From: Oscillospiraceae bacterium
Lineage (GTDB): Bacteria; Bacillota; Clostridia; Oscillospirales; Oscillospiraceae
DNA: 7,052 nt
Reading direction: 5' to 3'
NCBI GenBank assembly: GCA_031280855.1
Contig: JAITGH010000062.1
Coordinates: 1 to 7,052 of the forward strand
The notes under the pieces are model-generated. The model had not been told where the DNA came from and did no database searches. It saw only the letters and a program-made list of their open reading frames with translations. A program made the translations under genes and the position numbers. This document shows, piece by piece, positions 1-5,732 of the stretch. Position 1 is the first letter of the stretch. Each line of letters begins with the position of its first letter.

Positions 1-706
1 GAATCACGACAGATTCCCCGACTGCGATAGGCTCAGAATCCTTCCCGTCGATGGAAATCACCGCTTGTCCCTCGCATTCGTACGCAAGTTCAATGTGGTC
101 GAACTGCCGCAATACCTCCGGCGGCGAATCGACTGCACAGATCGGCGTTACCTGTACGAAGTCCGACGTGGGCTCCAAAATCTGCCCTCCGGCAAACTTT
201 GAATACGCTGTCGAACCGGTCGAGGTCGCAATTATTACCCCGTCTCCGCGTATATTTCGCGTTATTTCGTAATCTTCTCCGTAAATTTTCGCAATTACGC
301 GAATCGGTCGCGGATACAGACCTCGATACAATACCACTTCATTTATCACTATCCGTTGCCGAACATTCAAAACGCTACGATATTCCGTAATGTATTCGCC
401 GCGAACAATACGCTCGAGCATAACCTCAAGCTCACCGCGACCAAACGCGCACAAATGACCGACACTTCCCAAATTCACGCCGAGCACAGGAATCTCGCGC
501 TCTACAGCATACGGCGCCGTGTGAAGGATTGTACCGTCACCGCCAAGTGTGAGCAATAAATCGCACTCAGCATTAGCGAGAACATCAACGTCTAATATCT
601 CACATCTCGTAGAATTTACACCGTAATTCCGTAATATGTTGGAGACTTTTTCCGCGATCGCTCCCCCAACATCTCGGCTTGGGTTCGAGCAAATCAGTAC
701 CCTCAT
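1..706 (-). CDS. nadK: NAD kinase, 3' end cut by the window
   Basis: Cytoplasmic ATP-NAD kinase, which phosphorylates NAD to NADP and is the usual only source of NADP(H). I translated 235 codons from the ATG at 706-704; the reading frame is still open at the left edge, so the last part of the C-terminal domain is missing. Visible landmarks: GGDGT at residues 55-59 (the diphosphate-binding and catalytic Asp motif of the family), NLGSVGHL at 78-85, the NE pair at 122-123 that contacts NAD, GDGVIIATSTGSTAYS at 154-169 (the glycine-rich signature) followed by AGG at 172-174, TPIC at 187-190, and DG at 220-221. The start lies 2 bases after the dxs stop, with GGAAAG at 718-713 placed 6 bases upstream, so translation is probably coupled to dxs. 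Odd points: His84 where Phe is usual, and lower GC than the genes to the right. Family assignment is firm. Confidence 0.94.
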   Translation of the reverse strand, partial: MRVLICSNPSRDVGGAIAEKVSNILRNYGVNSTRCEILDVDVLANAECDLLLTLGGDGTILHTAPYAVEREIPVLGVNLGSVGHLCAFGRGELEVMLERIVRGEYITEYRSVLNVRQRIVINEVVLYRGLYPRPIRVIAKIYGEDYEITRNIRGDGVIIATSTGSTAYSKFAGGQILEPTSDFVQVTPICAVDSPPEVLRQFDHIELAYECEGQAVISIDGKDSEPIAVGESVVI

Positions 707-708
707 GC

Positions 709-2463
709 TCAACTTTCCGCTAACTCTCTCAGCTTTACAGCGAATGTCTCAGCGTCCAACCCCAGCGATTTCCACAGGACAGAGACTTCGCCATGCGTCA
801 CGAATCGGCTCCCGCAATTGCACAGCGTTACCCTACGCGGTATAACTCCGATTGCCGCAAGCTCCGCGAGTATTACCTCGCCGACACATCCGTGCTCCAC
901 AACATCCTCCAAGACCGCAAGACGTCCGGTTTCGCGAACCGACTTCGCAATTTCAGTGACATCCAGCGGTTTTATTCGCACCAATCGTATCATTTGTCCC
1001 GTTATTCCGGACTTTCTCAGTGCATCAGCCGCATTTATCGCCATCGTCCCGTATGCAACCACCGTAACTTTACACGGCTCGGACGCTCGTGCGACCTCCG
1101 TAAACTCACCGCTGCCGCGAGGATACCGGATCGCAACGGGGTGCGAGTCCTGCGACAACGCCGCTCGAAGTACCATGCGAAGTTCGTCGAACGTTGCGGG
1201 ACAGTAGACCTCGAGGTGCGGTATCGCCATGAGCATCGGCAAGTCAAAGATTCCGTGGTGATTCTCACCATCCTCGCCGACCAGCCCACATCGATCGACC
1301 CCGATTACCACAGGCAGTGAGAGCATTGCAATATCGTGAATCAGGCTATCGTACGCTCTTTGCAAGAACGTCGAGTACACCGCGAACACCGGGCGAGCGC
1401 CCTGTTTAGCCATCCCTGCAGCCATGGTCAGCGAATGAGCCTCCGTAATGCCCTCGTCGAAGAATCGGTTGGAGAATCGCTTCGCGAAACCGTCTAAGCC
1501 GGTGCCATACGGCATCGCGGCAGTAATCGCGCAGATCCGCGGATCCTCCTCCGCCAGGCGCGTCAGCTCACTCCCAAAAACCGTCGAATACGTCTGCTGA
1601 AAACTCGGCTCCAACGGCTTCGACGAGTCGAACGCGCTCACTCCATGGTACAAATCCGGGTTTAACTCGGCAGGCTCGTAACCTTTACCCTTTGTCGTAA
1701 GCACATGAACAATCGCAGGGCAACTTGAGTCCCGCGCCTCCTTCAATAGGAACACTATCTTCTCAACGTCATGCCCGTCAACCGGTCCGAAGTATCGGAA
1801 TCCGAGATCCTCAAACATGTTAGCTCCGGAACTTAACAGCAGACGCTTGACACGCTGTTTAATCGCACGTGTAAAGTGAAATAGCTTCTCACCAATCCTA
1901 TGCCGCATCAAGAACTTCCGATACCGCCGTTTAAGGTTGTAGTACGACGGCCGCTCCGCAAGCCGCTTCAGCATATGCGCGACCGCGCCGACGTTCGGCG
2001 CGATACTCATCTCATTATCATTCAATATAACTACGAGCCGCTCCGCGCTATGCCCCGCATTCTCGAGTCCCTCGTACGCAAGTCCTCCGGTCAATGCTCC
2101 ATCGCCAATCAAGCACGCGACTTCGTAACTCTCACCCTGTAAAGTTCTCGCCCTTGCCATGCCGAGTGCAACCGATACAGAGTTCGACGCATGTCCCGCG
2201 ATAAACGCGTCCGCGATCGACTCCGACGGCTTCGGAAAACCTGAAAGCCCTCCGAATTGCCTCACGCTGCCGAATTGCTCCTTCCGACCGGTCATTATCT
2301 TATGCGGATAGCACTGGTGCCCTACATCGAACACGATACGATCCGTGTACGGGTCGTACACCCTATGTATCGCTTGCGTTAGCTCCACTATACCAAGGTT
2401 CGACGCAAGATGTCCGCCCGTTTTCGATATCGTATCAACTATTATCTGTCTAGTTTCGTCCAT
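709..2463 (-). CDS. dxs: 1-deoxy-D-xylulose-5-phosphate synthase
   Basis: Thiamine-diphosphate enzyme that condenses pyruvate and glyceraldehyde-3-phosphate into DXP, the first step of the MEP isoprenoid pathway (DXP also feeds thiamine and often pyridoxal synthesis). From the chosen ATG it has 584 residues. Landmarks in order: KTGGHLASNLG 14-24, GHQCYPHK 48-55, GGLSGFPK 71-78, the ThDP/Mg motif GDGALTGG 120-127 with its NDN at 148-150, GPVDGHD 226-232, TTKGKGY 256-262, catalytic Glu341 in GITEAH, STFLQRAYD 364-372, DRCGLVGEDG 390-399 with HHG 402-404, and RYPRG further on. All three transketolase-like domains are present. I chose the ATG at 2463 because GAGGAAGAGG lies just upstream (2476-2467). 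A GTG at 2502 in the same frame has no ribosome site and would add only a basic stretch without family resemblance. The ATG start overlaps the preceding gene by 14 bases. The N-terminus lacks the usual leading helix of roughly 25-30 residues. Confidence 0.96.
   Translation of the reverse strand: MDETRQIIVDTISKTGGHLASNLGIVELTQAIHRVYDPYTDRIVFDVGHQCYPHKIMTGRKEQFGSVRQFGGLSGFPKPSESIADAFIAGHASNSVSVALGMARARTLQGESYEVACLIGDGALTGGLAYEGLENAGHSAERLVVILNDNEMSIAPNVGAVAHMLKRLAERPSYYNLKRRYRKFLMRHRIGEKLFHFTRAIKQRVKRLLLSSGANMFEDLGFRYFGPVDGHDVEKIVFLLKEARDSSCPAIVHVLTTKGKGYEPAELNPDLYHGVSAFDSSKPLEPSFQQTYSTVFGSELTRLAEEDPRICAITAAMPYGTGLDGFAKRFSNRFFDEGITEAHSLTMAAGMAKQGARPVFAVYSTFLQRAYDSLIHDIAMLSLPVVIGVDRCGLVGEDGENHHGIFDLPMLMAIPHLEVYCPATFDELRMVLRAALSQDSHPVAIRYPRGSGEFTEVARASEPCKVTVVAYGTMAINAADALRKSGITGQMIRLVRIKPLDVTEIAKSVRETGRLAVLEDVVEHGCVGEVILAELAAIGVIPRRVTLCNCGSRFVTHGEVSVLWKSLGLDAETFAVKLRELAES
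713..718 (-). promoter_or_regulatory. Shine-Dalgarno site of nadK
   Basis: GGAAAG lies 6 bases before the nadK ATG at 706 and overlaps the last dxs codons. It is a moderate match; coupling to dxs termination two bases upstream probably helps. Confidence 0.55.
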
Positions 2464-2935
2464 GAACCTCTTCCTCGACCGCCGCAACGCACAACGCCTC
2501 ACCGTCTGTAAACACTCGATGGAATCTCACGCTGTCAAGCTTATCTACTTGCATCGAGCGCAATCCTATTGAAAGCCCTCTGCCATCCAACTTACCATAT
2601 GCCTCTTTCTTTGTCCAGTATTCCAGCAGCTCGACCGCGCTATCGGCGCGCTCACCCTCCGCAAGCACGATCTGCGCGAAGCGACCAATGTCACGCAATC
2701 GCGCAATTCGGCTCAGCAGCTCAACGTCAATCCCAACTCGAGAGTCCGCTACCGCCGCCGCCGCATAACCCCGAACATGTGACAAGCTAATATACTTGCC
2801 GGGAGTTTCCGGCAGGTACGGCTTACCAAGTTCGCTACGCTCCACCGGAGCGTCTCCGATAACGGAGCGCACAAGCGTCCACGCAAGTTCACGTTCCGAA
2901 CCGGGGTCGCAACGCTCCACAATTACCCTCAACAT
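2450..2935 (-). CDS. 4'-phosphopantetheinyl transferase, Sfp-type superfamily
   Basis: Transfers the phosphopantetheine arm of coenzyme A to a serine of acyl or peptidyl carrier proteins, in the cytoplasm. The 161-residue product carries the family signatures: GKPYL at 37-41, SLSH at 50-53, GIDVE at 68-72 (metal ligands Asp70 and Glu72), and WTKKEAYGK at 107-115 (Glu111 and Lys115), followed by GRGLSIGL. It is short for an Sfp protein (about 220 residues); the N-terminal lead is reduced, as in small clostridial members. The ATG at 2935 keeps the first beta strand (residues 2-6) but has no clear ribosome site; a GTG at 2920 has GAGGG (2930-2926) 5 bases upstream but would lose that strand. A strong promoter ends 6 bases before the ATG. 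Neighbours are housekeeping genes and no NRPS or PKS gene is visible, so the partner may be the fatty-acid carrier protein; this is inference. Confidence 0.9.
   Translation of the reverse strand: MLRVIVERCDPGSERELAWTLVRSVIGDAPVERSELGKPYLPETPGKYISLSHVRGYAAAAVADSRVGIDVELLSRIARLRDIGRFAQIVLAEGERADSAVELLEYWTKKEAYGKLDGRGLSIGLRSMQVDKLDSVRFHRVFTDGEALCVAAVEEEVHGRN
2467..2476 (-). promoter_or_regulatory. Shine-Dalgarno site deciding the dxs start
   Basis: GAGGAAGAGG lies within the end of the phosphopantetheinyl transferase gene; its first GAGG is 9 bases from the dxs ATG at 2463. This supports the ATG over the upstream GTG at 2502, which has no such site. Confidence 0.75.
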
Positions 2936-2941
2936 AGTTAC

Positions 2942-2970
2942 AGTCTAACATATTTCTCGGGAAATGTCAA
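2942..2970 (-). promoter_or_regulatory. sigma-70/sigma-A promoter for phosphopantetheinyl transferase-dxs-nadK
   Basis: On the minus strand, a perfect -35 TTGACA (2970-2965) is followed by exactly 17 bases and a -10 TAGACT (2947-2942, 4 of 6 consensus matches), with an extended -10 TGT directly before it (2950-2948). The -35 begins right after the stop codon of the C26 hydrolase. The predicted start, 7 bases past the -10, falls on the A of the ATG at 2935. It should transcribe the last three genes apart from any read-through from upstream. Activity is predicted from sequence only. Confidence 0.75.
2952..2965. promoter_or_regulatory. operator-like dyad in the promoter spacer
   Basis: The inverted repeat ATTTC-tcgg-GAAAT has perfect 5-base arms around a 4-base centre, and 6 of 7 base pairs match if read as a 14-base palindrome. 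It lies almost wholly between the -35 and -10 elements, where a bound repressor would block polymerase. I do not recognise it as the site of a named regulator, and a 5-base dyad can occur by chance. Confidence 0.35.
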
Positions 2971-3606
2971 TCACTTATTCAAAACTATTTTCAGAAGCCT
3001 CCCCATGGTCTGCAAATCCGACATGCGTTCCGGGTGCCACTGTACACCCAATATCGGACACGAGTTATGTACAATCCCCTCGATCACGCCGTCACACGAC
3101 CATTGAATCGCCGTCAACCCTTTCCCAAGCCGTGCAATCCCCTGATGATGTGCCGACGTCACGTCAAGCTCTGTTCCAAACAAGGACGTAAGGACAGAGC
3201 CTTCAGCGATTCGAGTCGAGTGGATTCGCAGGCATCCCGCCGCATCCCGCGAGTGCACCAGCCTCAAATCAATGGGCAAATCCTGAATCAGCGTCCCGCC
3301 GAACCACACGTTCAAAAGTTGCAGTCCTCTGCAAATACCCAATACCGGCTTACTCGCCGCCATGAAGCAAGCCAACAGCGCAAACTGCTTCCTATCGATC
3401 TCCGGATTAACATCCGTCGAACCACGAATCGTCTCACCGTAGAAAAGCGGCTCTACGTCGTCGCCGCCGGGCAATATCAACGCGTCGAACTCGCTCGGCT
3501 CGACGCAATCTAAACTCGCGGCGGTCTCATAACCCGCGGCTTCTGCCGCCGCGCCTACATTCCCCGCACGCTCAACCGCCGACGCGGCTATCAGTATACG
3601 TCCCAT
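2971..3606 (-). CDS. class I glutamine-amidotransferase-like hydrolase, peptidase C26 (PuuD-like)
   Basis: Predicted cytoplasmic hydrolase of a gamma-glutamyl amide bond, related to gamma-glutamyl-GABA hydrolase (PuuD). The 211-residue product shows LPGGDDVEP at 45-53 followed by FYGE, the nucleophile Cys92 in GICRGLQLLN (90-99), GGTLIQDLP at 103-111, HHQG at 153-156, and QWHPE at 189-193, which supplies His191 and Glu193 of the triad. All catalytic residues are therefore present. It is shorter than E. coli PuuD (about 254 residues), and no synthase or ammonia-accepting domain is attached. The start at 3606 is secure: GGAGGTGA (3620-3613) lies 6 bases upstream, the best ribosome site in the window. 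It sits 39 bases after alr and 35 bases before the phosphopantetheinyl transferase. The natural substrate cannot be read from the sequence; no other polyamine-degradation gene is nearby, so PuuD function should not be assumed. Confidence 0.88.
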   Translation of the reverse strand: MGRILIAASAVERAGNVGAAAEAAGYETAASLDCVEPSEFDALILPGGDDVEPLFYGETIRGSTDVNPEIDRKQFALLACFMAASKPVLGICRGLQLLNVWFGGTLIQDLPIDLRLVHSRDAAGCLRIHSTRIAEGSVLTSLFGTELDVTSAHHQGIARLGKGLTAIQWSCDGVIEGIVHNSCPILGVQWHPERMSDLQTMGRLLKIVLNK

Positions 3607-3612
3607 CTTCCG

Positions 3613-3620
3613 TCACCTCC
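3613..3620 (-). promoter_or_regulatory. strong Shine-Dalgarno site of the C26 hydrolase
   Basis: GGAGGTGA on the minus strand, 6 bases before the ATG at 3606. It is complementary to eight bases at the 3' end of bacterial 16S rRNA and fixes this start. It suggests efficient translation independent of the upstream racemase. Confidence 0.85.
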
Positions 3621-3645
3621 ATATACCACGGTATGCGGAGATAAC

Positions 3646-4716
3646 TTATACGTGAATCCTGGGTACGCGAGCCGACACGCCGCACAGCACCTCATACGTT
3701 ATAGTGCCCAACCGGTTCGCAACCTCTTCAACCGTGATATGCTCCCCGAACAGCTCGGCTTCGTCAAGTTCGCGTACGCCCTCGACCTCCGTAACGTCGA
3801 CCATCGTCAAGTCCATGCAAACGCGGCCGACGATCGGCGCACGCTGACCCGCGATCCATACGCTGCCGCGATTCGACAACATTCGACTGAACCCGTCGCC
3901 GTATCCTACGCTTAGCACAGCGATACGGCGAGCCGTAGGCACAACCCACGTCCTGCCATACCCGACCGCCGTGCCCGCCGGAACGTCGCGAACCCGGCAG
4001 ACCCGCGCCTTCCACGTCATTGCGGGCTTCAAACCCTCCGCCCCGGCGAAGTGCCCGTACAGCGCGATCCCGGGACGAACCAGATTATATGGAGCCGCAT
4101 AGCTCTCCGCATGTCGGCACACTCCGCCGGAGTTCGCGCAATGCAGCACTCTAGCCGACGAAGGCGCAATCTCTCGGAATCGCGCAATCTGAGTGCGCGT
4201 ATAGTCGTCGCTCTCGGCGTTGCACTCGTCCGATACCGACAGGTGCGTGAACGCGCCATCGACCTCAAGATTCTGAAACCGCTTCGCGTTGAATCGCTCA
4301 AACTCCCCGATCCCAAGCCTCGTCATTCCCGTGTCGATCTTCAAATGGCACTTCAGCCTCAAGCGCGTCAGGGCGGAGTTATACGCCTCCGCAAGTTCCA
4401 TCGATGCGATCGTCTGCGTAAATCCTCGAGCCGCAAGCACATCCGCGTAGCGCGGATCCGTAACCCCGAATACGAGGATCTCACAACCAATCCCGGAGTC
4501 GCGCAACTCCAGCGCCTCATCAATCGTCGCGACCGCGAAGAAGTCGCAGCCCTCAGCCTCGAGCCTTCGCGCTACCTTGACCGCGCCATGCCCGTACGCG
4601 TTCGCCTTGACGACTCCGCAGACGCGAACGCCGCACCGCGACCTCAGCCACCGATAGTTCCACGCGATGTTATCGAGCGAAACCTCTGCGTAGCAACGTC
4701 TCACGTCTAAGCTCAA
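3646..4716 (-). CDS. alr: alanine racemase
   Basis: PLP-dependent enzyme that interconverts L- and D-alanine, supplying D-Ala for peptidoglycan. It has 356 residues, slightly short for the family (about 370-390). The fold-type III barrel holds the PLP lysine, Lys37, in VVKANAYGHG (35-44), then LKIDTGMTRLG (125-135), HCANSGG (192-198) and RPGIALYG (214-221). The C-terminal beta domain holds VGYGRTW (251-257), SVGYGDGF (269-276) with the second catalytic base Tyr272, VGRVCMD (296-302) contributing to the active-site entrance, and the closing YEVLCGVSARVPR (341-353). The start is a TTG at 4716-4714 overlapping the preceding gene's TGA in TTGA; GAGGAG at 4730-4725 lies 8 bases upstream, which supports it over a GTG at 4704 whose spacing would be about 20 bases. 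The 4-base overlap means translation is likely coupled to the aminotransferase. Confidence 0.96.
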   Translation of the reverse strand: MSLDVRRCYAEVSLDNIAWNYRWLRSRCGVRVCGVVKANAYGHGAVKVARRLEAEGCDFFAVATIDEALELRDSGIGCEILVFGVTDPRYADVLAARGFTQTIASMELAEAYNSALTRLRLKCHLKIDTGMTRLGIGEFERFNAKRFQNLEVDGAFTHLSVSDECNAESDDYTRTQIARFREIAPSSARVLHCANSGGVCRHAESYAAPYNLVRPGIALYGHFAGAEGLKPAMTWKARVCRVRDVPAGTAVGYGRTWVVPTARRIAVLSVGYGDGFSRMLSNRGSVWIAGQRAPIVGRVCMDLTMVDVTEVEGVRELDEAELFGEHITVEEVANRLGTITYEVLCGVSARVPRIHV

Positions 4717-5732
4717 CGCAATATCTCCTCAAGCGCGGCAATCAACCTCCGCATTGACTCGTCAGTTCCGATGGTTATCCGCAAATAGTTCTCGATTCGC
4801 GGCAGATTCCACCAACGCACCAGTACTCCGCGATCGCGAAGCTCTCGGTACAGCCGTTCGGCGGGAACCAGAGAGTGCGCCGCGAACACGAAGTTTGCAG
4901 AGCTTTGCGTAACGTCAAACCCCATCTCTCGAAGCGTCGCGGCAGTCTGTTCACGGGTCGCTATGATCGCGCCGCAAGTCTCGGCGAGATACTCGGTATC
5001 CGCAAGCGCGGCATACGCTCCCGCAAGCGCGAGCCGATCCATCGTGTAGGAGTTGAAGCAATCGCGCACGACTCGAAGCCCCGCGATCAACTCCTCCGAG
5101 CCCTTCGCGTATGCGGCTCGAAGCCCTGCCAGCGAGTACGACTTCGACAGCGTCTTCACAATCAGCAGGTTCGGATACCGCTCAACCAGCGACTCCGCGC
5201 TTACAACGTCGGCAAAGTCGATGTACGACTCGTCGATCAGCACTACGTGTCCGGCGTTTGAGGCGACGATGCGCTCGACGTCGCGAAGCTCAAGCGCGAC
5301 TCCGGTCGGAGCGTTCGGATTCGCGAGTATGACGCAGCCGTCAACTCCGCAGAACCGCTCCACCGGAACGGTGAAGTCGCGGTTAAGCTCAATCGGCAGG
5401 TACTCCGCGCCGAACATTCGCGCCCACACCGGGTAGAAACTGTATGTCACATCCGGCGCATAGAGCTTACGTCCATTGAAGAACGCAATGAACGCCATCG
5501 CGAGCAACTCGTCAGAGCCGTTGCCCCGGAAGATCCCGGGCGAGTCCGGCACAGGCGGGTAGAGCCGCAAATCGGCGTTAACAGCTTCGCGAATCGCGTC
5601 CAATACTCTCGGCGACGGCGGATACGGATTCTCGTTAGTGTTCAGCTTCACAAGGTCGGCGGACTTGGGTTGCTCGCCCGCTACGTACGGAGTCTGCGCC
5701 TTGATCTGCTCCGACCAGTAAGTTTTGTTCAT
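4713..5732 (-). CDS. hisC: histidinol-phosphate aminotransferase-type class I/II aminotransferase
   Basis: Fold-type I PLP aminotransferase of the HisC family, which converts imidazole-acetol phosphate and glutamate to histidinol phosphate; relatives also act on aromatic 2-oxoacids. From the chosen ATG the product has 339 residues: LNTNENPYPPSP at 30-41, LRLYP 55-59 (Tyr58 reaches the partner subunit's PLP in HisC), GNGSDE 70-75 (phosphate cup), ANPNAPTG 137-144, IDESY 166-170, the PLP lysine Lys197 in KTLSKSYSLAGLR (193-205), FNSYTMDRLA after it, and LRITIGT near the end with the substrate-carboxylate Arg. The ATG at 5732 overlaps the upstream stop as ATGA, with GGAGAG (5747-5742) 9 bases upstream; a GTG at 5753 is also in frame but less well placed. 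Odd: only about ten residues separate LYP from GNGSDE, where HisC normally has one more helix (about 16-18 residues). No other his gene is nearby, so the in-cell substrate is uncertain. Confidence 0.84.
   Translation of the reverse strand: MNKTYWSEQIKAQTPYVAGEQPKSADLVKLNTNENPYPPSPRVLDAIREAVNADLRLYPPVPDSPGIFRGNGSDELLAMAFIAFFNGRKLYAPDVTYSFYPVWARMFGAEYLPIELNRDFTVPVERFCGVDGCVILANPNAPTGVALELRDVERIVASNAGHVVLIDESYIDFADVVSAESLVERYPNLLIVKTLSKSYSLAGLRAAYAKGSEELIAGLRVVRDCFNSYTMDRLALAGAYAALADTEYLAETCGAIIATREQTAATLREMGFDVTQSSANFVFAAHSLVPAERLYRELRDRGVLVRWWNLPRIENYLRITIGTDESMRRLIAALEEILR
4725..4730 (-). promoter_or_regulatory. Shine-Dalgarno site deciding the TTG start of alr
   Basis: GAGGAG lies inside the last codons of the aminotransferase, 8 bases before the TTG at 4716. 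The spacing is normal for TTG and about 20 bases for the next candidate, a GTG at 4704, so it selects the TTG. Confidence 0.75.

Noticed and set aside
793..1320. Plus-strand open frame opposite dxs (175 codons), and a similar one at 3034-3513 opposite the C26 hydrolase.
   Set aside because: Arg- and Ser-rich shadows without domain features or convincing starts.
2464..2502. GTG at 2502 as the dxs start, adding 13 residues.
   Set aside because: No ribosome site precedes it and the added basic stretch does not resemble the DXS N-terminus, while the ATG at 2463 has GAGGAAGAGG upstream.
2525..2535. A second TTGACA on the minus strand inside the phosphopantetheinyl transferase gene.
   Set aside because: No acceptable -10 hexamer lies 16-18 bases downstream.
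2936..2970. Transcription terminator between the C26 hydrolase and the transferase.
   Set aside because: The dyad here has 5-base AT-rich arms and no following T-run on the minus strand, so it fits an operator better than a terminator.
3645..3650. TATAAG on the minus strand as a -10 element for the C26 hydrolase.
   Set aside because: The hexamer 17 bases upstream is GGCTCG, far from TTGACA, and there is no extended TGn, so a promoter is not supported.
4051..4710. Plus-strand open frame opposite alr (219 codons).
   Set aside because: Antisense shadow of a gene with complete catalytic motifs; Arg-rich, with no recognisable domain.
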